The translations under genes were made by a program, and so were the position numbers. The notes below the pieces were generated by a model. The model was not told the DNA's origin. It saw nothing but the letters and a program-made list of their open reading frames with translations, and did not search any database. Shown here in pieces: positions 1 to 6,930 of a DNA stretch of 8,719 nucleotides (within the stretch, counting starts at the first letter, position 1; the number at the start of each line of letters is the position of its first letter). Where the stretch lies: positions 1 to 8,719 of the forward strand of contig CAMLHI010000069.1 of assembly GCA_946479705.1 (NCBI GenBank), written 5' to 3'. The DNA comes from an uncultured Oxalobacteraceae bacterium (lineage in GTDB: Bacteria > Pseudomonadota > Gammaproteobacteria > Burkholderiales > Burkholderiaceae).

Positions 1-1011
1 GTGTCTCCCATGACGGTGTCGCGTGTGATGAACGACAAGAATTCGGTGCGCGCCAAGACCCGCGACAAGGTCTACGCGGCGGTGGCGGCGCTGAACTACG
101 CGCCCAACCAGGCCGCGCGCCGGCTGGCCGGGTCCAAGCCTGTGCGGATCGGCTTCTTGTACAGTAATCCGAGCGCTGGCTACCTGAGCGAGTTCCTGGT
201 CGGCCTGCTCAACCAGGCGAGCCTGAACAATACCCAGTTGCTGGTGGAGAAGTGCGAGGCGGGCGACGATGAGCAGCACCACGCCGAGCGCCTGATCGCC
301 AATGGCGTGGACGGCATCATCCTGCCGCCGCCGCTGTGCGACGTGCCGCTGATCGTCGACGTGATCGCGCGGGCCGGCATCCCCGTGGTGGCGGTGGCCT
401 GCGGCCAGCCCGACCGGCGCGTGTCGGCCGTGAGCATCGACGACTACCAGGCCGCGTATGTGATGACCGAGCACCTGATCGCGCTGGGTCACCACCGGAT
501 CGGCTTCGTGATCGGCCACCCCAACCAGAGCGCCAGCGCGCGCCGCGTGGCCGGGTTCAAGGCGGCCATCGCCGAGAAGGGCGCCGATACGGCGCCCGAG
601 CTGATCGAGCAGGGCTTGTTTACCTACCGCTCCGGGCTGGACGCGGCCGAGCGCCTGCTGGGCCTGGAGCAGCGCCCCACGGCGATCTTCGCCAGCAATG
701 ACGACATGGCCGCGGCCGCGGTGGCGATCGCCCATCGCCTCGGGCTGGACGTGCCGGGCGACCTGACCGTGGCCGGTTTCGACGATACCGCGCTGGCCAC
801 CACCATCTGGCCGGAGCTGTCGACCGTGCGCCAGCCGATTGCGGAAATGGCGGAACTGGCATTGCAGTCGCTGGTGCGCCAGATCCGCGCGCGGCGCGAA
901 GGGGTGATCGAGCAGCCGCACCACCAGGTGATGGATTTTGCCCTGATCCGGCGTCAGTCCGACGCGGCGCCGCGCATGCGCCCGCCGATCCGGCTCGACA
1001 GCGGGGTGTGA
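1..1011 (+). CDS. LacI/GalR-family transcriptional regulator, 5' end outside window
   Basis: Sugar-responsive DNA-binding regulator of the LacI family; the effector cannot be read from the sequence. The frame opens directly at the recognition helix (visible residues 1-10, SPMTVSRVM). It continues through the hinge helix (about 33-44, NYAPNQAARRLA) into a periplasmic-binding-protein-like ligand domain (about 47-318) with the family motifs ASNDDMA at 231-237, a VAGFDDT segment near 257-263 and STVRQP at 274-279. LacI proteins normally have roughly 15 further residues before this point (helix 1 and turn), so the GTG at base 1 is an internal Val codon and not the start. The C-terminus is complete (TGA at 1009-1011). 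It lies upstream of, and in the same direction as, the GH3/xyl genes, so control of the pentose genes is plausible. It could equally regulate a locus to the left. Family assignment is secure; target and ligand are inference. Confidence 0.93.
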   Translation: MSPMTVSRVMNDKNSVRAKTRDKVYAAVAALNYAPNQAARRLAGSKPVRIGFLYSNPSAGYLSEFLVGLLNQASLNNTQLLVEKCEAGDDEQHHAERLIANGVDGIILPPPLCDVPLIVDVIARAGIPVVAVACGQPDRRVSAVSIDDYQAAYVMTEHLIALGHHRIGFVIGHPNQSASARRVAGFKAAIAEKGADTAPELIEQGLFTYRSGLDAAERLLGLEQRPTAIFASNDDMAAAAVAIAHRLGLDVPGDLTVAGFDDTALATTIWPELSTVRQPIAEMAELALQSLVRQIRARREGVIEQPHHQVMDFALIRRQSDAAPRMRPPIRLDSGV

Positions 1012-1035
1012 GGAAGCTGCGGTAAATATGGGGGC

Positions 1036-1060
1036 GCAAGGAGGAGACCTTCTGCCTTGC
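1036..1060 (+). terminator. Hairpin after the LacI gene, possible weak terminator
   Basis: GCAAGG (1036-1041) pairs perfectly with CCTTGC (1055-1060). After a bulged G at 1054 the stem can continue as AGGA (1042-1045) with TTCT (1050-1053, one G-U pair) around a GACC loop. It sits 25 bases after the LacI stop codon, where a terminator would be expected. It is not followed by a T tract, so it is not a classical intrinsic terminator. It may be a Rho-assisted or pausing structure, or an operator dyad. Confidence 0.3.
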
Positions 1061-1062
1061 AT

Positions 1063-1095
1063 AGAATCATTCTCCAAGTTGGTGATTTTTATAAT
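1063..1095 (+). promoter_or_regulatory. Candidate promoter with TATAAT -10 box and palindrome over the -35 position
   Basis: A perfect TATAAT lies at 1090-1095, which would place the transcript start near 1102 and leave a leader of about 80 bases before the GH3 start codon. At 16-18 bases upstream there is no good TTGACA match (TCATTC at 1067-1072), which suits an activator-dependent promoter such as one served by XylR. The perfect odd palindrome AGAAT-C-ATTCT (1063-1073) lies exactly over the weak -35 position and is a candidate binding site. Assignment to a specific regulator is inference. Confidence 0.35.
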
Positions 1096-1165
1096 TGCGG
1101 TAGCGTCTGTCACGTCGGAAAATGAAGCGAGTGTTCGACAGTCAGGATGCCGCATAACTATAAAT

Positions 1166-1173
1166 AGAGGGGA
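1166..1173 (+). promoter_or_regulatory. Ribosome binding site of the GH3 gene
   Basis: AGAGGGGA ends 9 bases before the ATG at 1183, giving a strong purine-rich Shine-Dalgarno. The second in-frame ATG at 1189 would be 15 bases away, so 1183 is preferred. Either start leaves the twin-arginine signal intact. Confidence 0.6.
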
Positions 1174-1182
1174 CCTGAATTA

Positions 1183-3570
1183 ATGATTATGCAACGTAGG
1201 CGATTCCTGACGACGATAGGTGGTGTGGCCGGTTTGACAGCTTTTCCCGCTGTGAATGCCCTGGCCGCGGCCGCCACTCCCCTCTACAAGAACCCGGCCG
1301 CGCCGGTGCCCAAGCGGATCGAGGACCTGCTGGGCCGCATGAGCCTGGACGAAAAGATCATGCAGCTGCAGTGCATCTGGCAGACCAAGCGCGCGGTACA
1401 GGATGCCACGAACGCGTTTTCGGCCGAGAAGGCCAGCAAGGCTTTCCCGAACGGCCTGGGCATGCTGGCGCGCCCATCGGACGTGCAGGCTGGCGGCGCC
1501 GACGGCAATGCCGGCGACAATGGCGCCCAGCTCAACCGCGGCCCCAAGGACACCGCCGACTATGTCAACGCGGCGCAGAAATGGGCGCTCGAGCAGACCC
1601 GCCTGGGCATTCCCATGCTGATGCACGAGGAATCCCTGCACGGCTACGTGGCGCGCGACGCCACCAGCTTCCCGCAGGCGATCGGGCTGGCCTCGTCCTT
1701 CGATACCGACATGGTCACCGAGATCTTCTCGCACGCGGCGCGCGAGATGCGCGCGCGCGGCGCCAATATCGCGCTCGCCCCCGTGGTGGACGTGGCGCGC
1801 GAGCCGCGCTGGGGCCGCATCGAGGAAACCTATGGCGAAGACCCCTACCTGTGCGGCGAGATCGGCAAGGCCGCCGTGCGCGGCTTCATGGGCGACACCC
1901 TGCCCCTGAAGAAGGACAAGGTGCACGCCATGCTCAAGCACCTGACCGGCCACGGCCAGCCCGAGAGCGGCACCAATATCGGCCCGGCCAACGTGGGCGA
2001 GCGCGTACTGCGCGAGGATTTCTTCCCGCCGTTCGAAAAGATCATCCGCGAAACCAATATCAGCGCCGTCATGCCGTCGTATAACGAGATCGACGGCATT
2101 CCCTCGCACGCCAACCGCTGGATGCTGACCGAGGTGATGCGCGGCGAGTGGGGCTTCAAGGGCGCGGCCGTATCGGATTATTTTGCCATCAATGAACTGG
2201 TCACCCGCCACAAGCTGGCTGCCGATGCCGACGAAGCGGGCATCCGCGCGCTCAAGTCCGGCGTGGACGTGGAGACCCCGGACCCGCAGGGCTACGTCAA
2301 GCTGGCCGCCGCCGTCAAGGCCGGCAAGCTGACCGTGAAGGAGATCGACGCGGCCGTGCGGCGCGTGCTCAAGCTCAAGTTCGACGCCGGCCTGTTCGAG
2401 TCGCCGTATGTGGACGCCAGCCTGGCCGAAAGCCTGACGGCCACGCCGCAAGCGGTGGCGCTGGCGCGCCGCGCGGCCACCCGCAGCGCGGTGCTGCTCA
2501 AGAACAGCAAGGGCTTGCTGCCGCTGGATGCGAAGAAGGTCGGCAAGCTGCTGGTGCTGGGCACCCACGCCAAAGACACGCCGATCGGCGGCTACTCCGA
2601 CGTGCCCAGGCATGTGGTGTCGGTGCTCGAAGGCCTGGAAGCCGAAGGCAAGGCACAGGGCTTTTCGGTGGCGTGGTCGGAAGGCGTGCGCATCACCGAA
2701 GGCCACAAGTGGGGCGAGGACAAGGTGGTGTTCACCGCGCCGGACGTGAACGCGCGCCTGATCGCCGAGGCGGTCGCCGCGGCCAGGAATGCCGACACCA
2801 TCGTGATGGTCCTGGGCGACAACGAGCAGACCAGCCGCGAAGCCTGGGCCGACAATCACCTGGGCGACCGCAACAGCCTGGACCTGATGGGCCAGCAGAA
2901 CGATCTGGCCAAGGCCATCTTCGACCTGGGCAAGCCGACCGTGGTCCTGCTGCTGAACGGCCGCCCGCTGTCGATCAAGCTGATCGCCGAACGCGCCGAC
3001 GCCATCCTGGAAGGCTGGTACATGGGCCAGGAAACCGGCAATGCCGCGGCCGACCTGCTGTTCGGCCGCGCCAACCCGGGCGGCAAGCTGCCGGTGTCGT
3101 TGGCGCGCAATGTCGGCCAGCTGCCGATCTTCTACAACCGCAAGCCGAGCGCGCGCCGCGGCTATCTCGACGGTGCGACCACGCCGCTGTATCCGTTCGG
3201 CTTCGGCCTGTCGTACACCAGCTTCTCGATCTCGGCCCCGCGCCTGGAAAAGAGCAAAATGGGCGTGGCCGATTCGACCACGGTGACGGTCGAGGTGAGC
3301 AACACCGGCGCGCTGGCCGGCGACGAAGTGGTGCAGCTCTACATCCGCGACGACATCAGCTCGGTCACCCGTCCGCTGCTGGAACTGAAGAAGTTCAAGC
3401 GCCTCACGCTCAAGCCGGGCGAAACGCGCAGCGTCAGCTTCGAGATCAAGCCGTCCGACCTGTGGTTCTACAACACCGCATTGAAGCGCGTGGTGGAGCC
3501 GGGGACGTTCACGATTTCCGCCGGTCCCAACAGCGTGGACCTGAAGTCCGCCACCCTGACGGTCGCATGA
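1183..3570 (+). CDS. Tat-exported glycoside hydrolase family 3, probable beta-xylosidase/beta-glucosidase
   Basis: Retaining exo-acting beta-glycosidase, predicted to act in the periplasm or beyond on short oligosaccharides. The N-terminus has a twin-arginine signal (RRRFL at 5-9), a hydrophobic stretch (about 12-24) and a possible cleavage site after ALA at 26-28. The GH3 (beta/alpha)8 domain spans about 45-400: EESLHGY at 149-155, WGR at 210-212, the substrate-binding KH pair at 252-253, and the nucleophile motif SDY with Asp332. The alpha/beta sandwich domain follows (about 425-660); Glu553 in TSREAW is the likely acid/base by analogy with BglX-type enzymes. A fibronectin-III-like domain closes the protein (about 700-790). 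At 795 residues it is full length. xylR follows after 16 bases, and the xylose pathway downstream favours xylosidase activity. Cellobiose- or gluco-oligosaccharide-active relatives look similar, so family is certain and substrate is inferred. Confidence 0.93.
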   Translation: MIMQRRRFLTTIGGVAGLTAFPAVNALAAAATPLYKNPAAPVPKRIEDLLGRMSLDEKIMQLQCIWQTKRAVQDATNAFSAEKASKAFPNGLGMLARPSDVQAGGADGNAGDNGAQLNRGPKDTADYVNAAQKWALEQTRLGIPMLMHEESLHGYVARDATSFPQAIGLASSFDTDMVTEIFSHAAREMRARGANIALAPVVDVAREPRWGRIEETYGEDPYLCGEIGKAAVRGFMGDTLPLKKDKVHAMLKHLTGHGQPESGTNIGPANVGERVLREDFFPPFEKIIRETNISAVMPSYNEIDGIPSHANRWMLTEVMRGEWGFKGAAVSDYFAINELVTRHKLAADADEAGIRALKSGVDVETPDPQGYVKLAAAVKAGKLTVKEIDAAVRRVLKLKFDAGLFESPYVDASLAESLTATPQAVALARRAATRSAVLLKNSKGLLPLDAKKVGKLLVLGTHAKDTPIGGYSDVPRHVVSVLEGLEAEGKAQGFSVAWSEGVRITEGHKWGEDKVVFTAPDVNARLIAEAVAAARNADTIVMVLGDNEQTSREAWADNHLGDRNSLDLMGQQNDLAKAIFDLGKPTVVLLLNGRPLSIKLIAERADAILEGWYMGQETGNAAADLLFGRANPGGKLPVSLARNVGQLPIFYNRKPSARRGYLDGATTPLYPFGFGLSYTSFSISAPRLEKSKMGVADSTTVTVEVSNTGALAGDEVVQLYIRDDISSVTRPLLELKKFKRLTLKPGETRSVSFEIKPSDLWFYNTALKRVVEPGTFTISAGPNSVDLKSATLTVA

Positions 3571-3586
3571 GGCCAAGGGAGAGAGC

Positions 3587-4837
3587 ATGAGCAAGCTGCC
3601 CAAGTCGCACCGGATCGCCCTGCTATTCAACGCCAACAAGATCTTCGACCGCGAGATCATGGCGGGGATCGCAGCGCATCTGGCCAGCACGCGGGCATCC
3701 TGGGACCTGTTCCTGGAAGAGGACTTCCGCTGCCGCCTGCCGGGCATCGAGCACTGGCATGGCGACGGCATCATCGCCGACTTCGACGATCCGGCGGTGC
3801 AGGCGGCGCTCTCGCGCAGCCGCATCCCGGTGGTCGCGGTGGGCGGCTCGTATGAAAACGAGAGCAACTACCCGGCCGGCGTCCCCTACGTCGCCACCGA
3901 CAACTACAAGCTGATCAAGCTGGCCTACGAGCACCTGATCGAGGCCGGCCTGCGCCAGTTTGCCTGTTTCAGCCTGCCCGAGGCGATGGAAAACCGCTGG
4001 GCCCAGGAACGCGAGAACGCCTTCCGCTCGCTGATGCGGCGCGACAAGATGGAAGCCCAGATCTACCGCGGCCACAACACCAACGCGCCCTCGTGGGACG
4101 AGGCGGTCGAGAAGCAGATCGCGTGGCTGCGCAGCCTGCCCAAGCCGGTCGGCATCATCGCCGTGACCGATGCGCGCGCGCGCCAGCTGCTGCAGGCCTG
4201 CATCATCGCCGGCATCGAAGTGCCCGAGCAGGTGGCCCTGATCGGCATCGACAACGATCCGCTGGCGCGCATGCTCACCCGCATTCCCATGAGTTCCGTG
4301 ATCCAGGGCGCGCAGGAGATGGGGCGCGCCGCCGCCCACCTGCTGGACCAGATGCTCAACGGCGCGCGCCTGGCCGACACCCGCATCCTGGTGCCGCCGG
4401 CCGGCATCAACGTGCTGGCTTCCTCGCGCCACGAAACGGCCAAGCACCCGCACGTGATGCGTGCGCGCCACTTCATCCGCCAGTACGCCTGCCAGGGCAT
4501 CAAGACCGGGCAGGTGGCCGACTACGTGGGCATCTCGCGCTCGTCGCTCGAATCCTACTTCCGCCAGGAGCTCGGCAGCAGCGTGCACGACGAGATCCTG
4601 CGCTTCAAACTCGATGCCGCCACCAGCATGCTGGCGCGCGGCGATGTGGGTATCGGCGATGTCGCCCTCAGCTGCGGTTTCACTTCGGTGCAGTACATGC
4701 ACGCGGTGTTCAAGCGCGAACTGGGCTGCACGCCGCGCGCCTACCAGGACCGCAACGCCGGCACCCAGCGCGCCATCCTGGACAGCGCCGAACCACTTTC
4801 CATTTATGACGTAACAGACCTCAGCGATGACGACTAA
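3587..4837 (+). CDS. xylR: Xylose-responsive transcriptional activator XylR (sugar-binding domain + AraC-type HTH)
   Basis: DNA-binding activator that senses D-xylose. Residues about 8-280 form a LacI-like/periplasmic-binding ligand domain, opening with RIALLFNANK (9-18) and carrying WDLFLEEDF (39-47), ATDNY (103-107), AVTDARAR (192-199) and GIDND (220-224). Residues about 289-388 are the AraC/XylS DNA-binding domain with two helix-turn-helix units (about 305-330 and 354-387, the second with GFTSVQYMHAVFK and a CTPRAY ending). The architecture and these motifs match what I recall of E. coli XylR, at similar length. The last ~25 residues are an acidic tail without counterpart there. The start is supported by GGGAG at 3577-3581. 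It follows the GH3 gene by 16 bases and overlaps the next gene by 11 bases, so it is probably co-transcribed with its targets. E. coli XylR activates isomerase-pathway genes; here the neighbours are oxidative-pathway genes. Direct xylose binding by this protein is inferred from similarity. Confidence 0.95.
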   Translation: MSKLPKSHRIALLFNANKIFDREIMAGIAAHLASTRASWDLFLEEDFRCRLPGIEHWHGDGIIADFDDPAVQAALSRSRIPVVAVGGSYENESNYPAGVPYVATDNYKLIKLAYEHLIEAGLRQFACFSLPEAMENRWAQERENAFRSLMRRDKMEAQIYRGHNTNAPSWDEAVEKQIAWLRSLPKPVGIIAVTDARARQLLQACIIAGIEVPEQVALIGIDNDPLARMLTRIPMSSVIQGAQEMGRAAAHLLDQMLNGARLADTRILVPPAGINVLASSRHETAKHPHVMRARHFIRQYACQGIKTGQVADYVGISRSSLESYFRQELGSSVHDEILRFKLDAATSMLARGDVGIGDVALSCGFTSVQYMHAVFKRELGCTPRAYQDRNAGTQRAILDSAEPLSIYDVTDLSDDD

Positions 4838-5654
4838 ACCTTCCACCACAAGCCGGCCGCCCGTCGCCGCACGGCTGTTCACGCTGCGAAATGCGCTGGA
4901 TATGCGCGTGACGATCAGCGAGCGTGGCGCCGCGCTGGTGTCCTGGCTCGCGCCCGACCGCTACGGCCGCATCGCCGATGTGCTGCTGGGCTTCGCCCAT
5001 GTCGGCGCGGCCCCGCTGTTCGACGGCCGCGCCGAGTCGGACTCGGTGGTGGTGCTGCAGCTCGACGGCTGCAGCGTGCGCTACCAGCTCGACGACGACG
5101 GCAGCCTGGCCATGGAAGTCGACGGCATGCTTTCCATCGAAGGCAATGTGCCGCCGTACTTTAACCTCAACGGCGGCGCCACCGACGTGGGCGACCACAT
5201 GCTGCAGATCGACGCCGACCAGTTCATCGAGATCGACCAGAGCGGCGTGCCGCTCAACCGCGCCAGCGTGGGCGGCTCGGCTTTCGACTTCCGCCAGCCG
5301 GCGCCGATCGGTCCGCGCCTGAACTGGCCCGATCCGCAGATCATGCGCGCCGGCGGCTTTCGCCACTGCTACTGTGTCAAGGCGGGCGGCAAGGCCAAGG
5401 CCGGCGCGCTGCGCCAGGTGGCGCGCGTGTACGATCCCGGTTCGGGACGCCAGCTGCAGGTGTCCACCACCGAAAGCGGCCTGCAGTTCTGCAGCGGCAG
5501 CGCCATCGACGGCGTGCCGGGGCGGCGCGGCCAGCGCCATGCCACCCACGACGGCCTGTGCCTGGAAGCGAGCAGCCGTCCCGACCTGATGGCCGGCGCC
5601 GTCGCTCCCTCGGCGCGCCACACGACCGTGTACCGCATGGGCGTGCAGGCCTAA
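4827..5654 (+). CDS. Aldose 1-epimerase (mutarotase)-family protein with degenerate active site
   Basis: Belongs to the galactose-mutarotase-like fold. Recognisable pieces are ADVLLGF (50-56), PYFNLNGG (110-117), DHMLQIDAD (123-131), a SAFDFR segment (151-156), RVYDPGSGRQLQVSTT (200-215) and GLCLE (243-247). At 275 residues it is shorter than usual GalM proteins (about 340): the part that normally carries the GR-NRI segment and the LHGG histidine, between residues about 57 and 95, is largely missing. The catalytic histidine of NHTYFNL is Pro109 here, and the Asp of the YDH motif aligns with Arg179. Only the glutamate of the CLE motif (Glu247) remains. A genuine mutarotase acting on xylose anomers before XylB is the naive reading; an altered or sugar-binding role is possible. 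The ATG lies inside the xylR end (11-base overlap) with only a weak Shine-Dalgarno, suggesting translational coupling. Fold is fairly secure, activity doubtful. Confidence 0.8.
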   Translation: MTTKPSTTSRPPVAARLFTLRNALDMRVTISERGAALVSWLAPDRYGRIADVLLGFAHVGAAPLFDGRAESDSVVVLQLDGCSVRYQLDDDGSLAMEVDGMLSIEGNVPPYFNLNGGATDVGDHMLQIDADQFIEIDQSGVPLNRASVGGSAFDFRQPAPIGPRLNWPDPQIMRAGGFRHCYCVKAGGKAKAGALRQVARVYDPGSGRQLQVSTTESGLQFCSGSAIDGVPGRRGQRHATHDGLCLEASSRPDLMAGAVAPSARHTTVYRMGVQA

Positions 5655-5705
5655 GATTCAAGACCGACAGACAATCAGCTATTTTTTTTCAACAGGAAGA
5701 CACAC
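5655..5705 (+). promoter_or_regulatory. AT-rich leader before xylX with T8 tract and Shine-Dalgarno
   Basis: This 51-base gap contains a run of eight T (5682-5689) and a good AGGA Shine-Dalgarno (5694-5697), 8 bases before the xylX ATG. I see no GC-rich stem before the T run, so it is not an intrinsic terminator. A very weak promoter reading exists (TTCAAG at 5657-5662, 17-base spacer, TATTTT at 5680-5685). Whether xylX is read from upstream or has its own start cannot be settled here. Confidence 0.35.
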
Positions 5706-6878
5706 ATGGAACAACATACTTTCAGCGCGCTGCCACAAGACCTCGAGCGCGCCTTGCTGGTCGGCCGCGTATGGCGCGCCGGCGCCATCGACGGCCCTTG
5801 CGTGGTGGCCGTGCGCCAGGGCGAGGTGATCGACATCACCGCCCACGCCGCCACCGTCAGCGAACTGCTCGAACGCGACGACCTGCTGGACGTGGTGCGC
5901 AACGCGCCGGGCGAATCGCTCGGCAGCGCCCAGGCCCTGATCGACAATGCACTGGCGCGCACCCAGGGCGACGTGCGCCTGCTGGCGCCGTGCGATGCGC
6001 AGGCGGTCAAGGCTTGCGGCGTGACCTTCGCGGTCAGCCTGCTCGAGCGCGTGATCGAGGAGCGCGCCAAGGGCGACCCGAACAAGGCCAATGAACTGCG
6101 CGCGGCCATGCAGCAGTCGATCGGCTCGGACCTGTCCGCCATCGAGCCGGGTTCGCCCAGCGCCGACAAGCTGAAACAGGACTTGATCGCCCAGGGCATG
6201 TGGTCGCAATACATGGAAGTGGGTATCGGCCCGGACGCGGAAGTGTTTTCCAAGTCGCAGCCGATGGCCTCGGTGACCTTCGGCGACGATGTCGGCCTGC
6301 ACCCGAAATCGGAATGGAACAACCCCGAGCCGGAGATCGTGCTGGCGGTGAACAGCCGCGCCGAAGTGCGCGGCGCCACCCTGGGCAACGACGTCAACCT
6401 GCGCGATATCGAAGGACGCAGCGCGCTGCTGCTCGGTAAAGCCAAGGACAACAACGGTTCCTGCTCGATCGGGCCGTTCATCCGCCTGTTCGACGAGCAC
6501 TTCACCATCGACACGGTGCGCGAAGCGGAAGTGTCGATGCTGATCGAAGGCCAGGACGACGGCTTCCGCCTGGACGGTTCGAGCCGCATGCGCGAAATCT
6601 CGCGCGATCCGCTCGACCTGGTGGCGCAAACCTGCGGCAAGCACCATCAGTACCCGGACGGCTTCATGCTGTTCCTGGGTACGATGTTCTCGCCGATCAA
6701 GGACCGCGGCGCCAAGGGCGGCGGCTTCACCCACCACCTGGGCGACCGCGTCAGCATCTCGACGCCGGCGCTGGGCACCCTGGTCAACTTCGTGCAGCGC
6801 AGCGATGCGATCGCGCCGTGGACCTTCGGCACGCGCGCCCTGTTTACCAACCTGGCCCGCCGCGGCCTGTTGAAATAA
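5706..6878 (+). CDS. xylX: 2-keto-3-deoxy-D-xylonate dehydratase, FAH family (XylX)
   Basis: Cytoplasmic fourth step of the Weimberg pathway: removes water from 2-keto-3-deoxy-D-xylonate (2-dehydro-3-deoxy-D-pentonate) to give 2-oxoglutarate semialdehyde. The 390-residue protein has the fumarylacetoacetate-hydrolase fold in its C-terminal part (about 165-360). The expected metal ligands are present: Glu208 and Glu210 in NNPEPE (205-210) and Asp229 in GNDVNLRD (227-234). Further signature segments are VGIGPDAEVF (172-181), SCSIGPFIRLFDE (252-264), HHQYPDG (313-319) and GFTHHLGD (340-347). Length and these motifs match Caulobacter XylX closely from memory. The start is fixed by AGGA at 5694-5697. 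It is the first catabolic enzyme gene of the cluster, ahead of xylB. An L-arabinose or other pentonate substrate is the main alternative, since the same fold serves those routes. Confidence 0.92.
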   Translation: MEQHTFSALPQDLERALLVGRVWRAGAIDGPCVVAVRQGEVIDITAHAATVSELLERDDLLDVVRNAPGESLGSAQALIDNALARTQGDVRLLAPCDAQAVKACGVTFAVSLLERVIEERAKGDPNKANELRAAMQQSIGSDLSAIEPGSPSADKLKQDLIAQGMWSQYMEVGIGPDAEVFSKSQPMASVTFGDDVGLHPKSEWNNPEPEIVLAVNSRAEVRGATLGNDVNLRDIEGRSALLLGKAKDNNGSCSIGPFIRLFDEHFTIDTVREAEVSMLIEGQDDGFRLDGSSRMREISRDPLDLVAQTCGKHHQYPDGFMLFLGTMFSPIKDRGAKGGGFTHHLGDRVSISTPALGTLVNFVQRSDAIAPWTFGTRALFTNLARRGLLK

Positions 6879-6885
6879 TTGATCC

Positions 6886-6913
6886 TGCCGTCCCGGCCCC
6901 CGCCCGGACGGCA
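6886..6913 (+). repeat. Intercistronic hairpin between xylX and xylB
   Basis: TGCCGTCC (6886-6893) is the exact reverse complement of GGACGGCA (6906-6913), giving an 8-base-pair GC-rich stem. After a C-C mismatch, GG (6895-6896) can pair with CC (6903-6904) around a CCCCCG loop. It fills most of the 52-base gap and is followed by AACCTTGA, not a T tract, so it is more likely an mRNA processing/stability element or partial attenuator than a full terminator. Confidence 0.5.
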
Positions 6914-6930
6914 ACCTTGACGAGCAAAGC

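Larger units (their letters stand above)
1012..1182. promoter_or_regulatory. Intergenic region upstream of the GH3 gene, probable promoter region
   Basis: This 171-base gap is clearly more AT-rich than the flanking genes and is the most likely start of the GH3-xylR-epimerase transcript. It holds a hairpin (1036-1060), an 11-base palindrome (1063-1073), a perfect TATAAT box (1090-1095) and a short inverted repeat CTGTC/GACAG (1107-1111 and 1137-1141). A second promoter-like pair is TCGACA (1135-1140) and TATAAA (1159-1164) with an 18-base spacer. That second pair would start transcription inside the Shine-Dalgarno region, so it is less convincing. I see no small ORF worth calling here. Confidence 0.55.

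Noticed and set aside
1107..1141. CTGTC/GACAG inverted repeat as an operator
   Set aside because: The arms are only five bases with a 25-base gap, which is easily expected by chance.
1135..1164. TCGACA/TATAAA pair as the main GH3 promoter
   Set aside because: The predicted start near 1171 would cut into the Shine-Dalgarno at 1166-1173 and leave only about 12 leader bases; the upstream TATAAT at 1090 is more sensible.
1180..3867. Very long minus-strand open frame (895 codons) opposite the GH3 gene, and similar antisense frames of about 419 codons opposite xylR and xylX
   Set aside because: They mirror the codon positions of well-recognised + strand genes in GC-rich DNA. Their translations are low-complexity (rich in His, Gly, Arg, Ala, Gln) without recognisable domains.
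5657..5690. T8 tract before xylX as an intrinsic terminator
   Set aside because: No GC-rich stem precedes the T run, and the following gene is separated only by a normal ribosome binding site.
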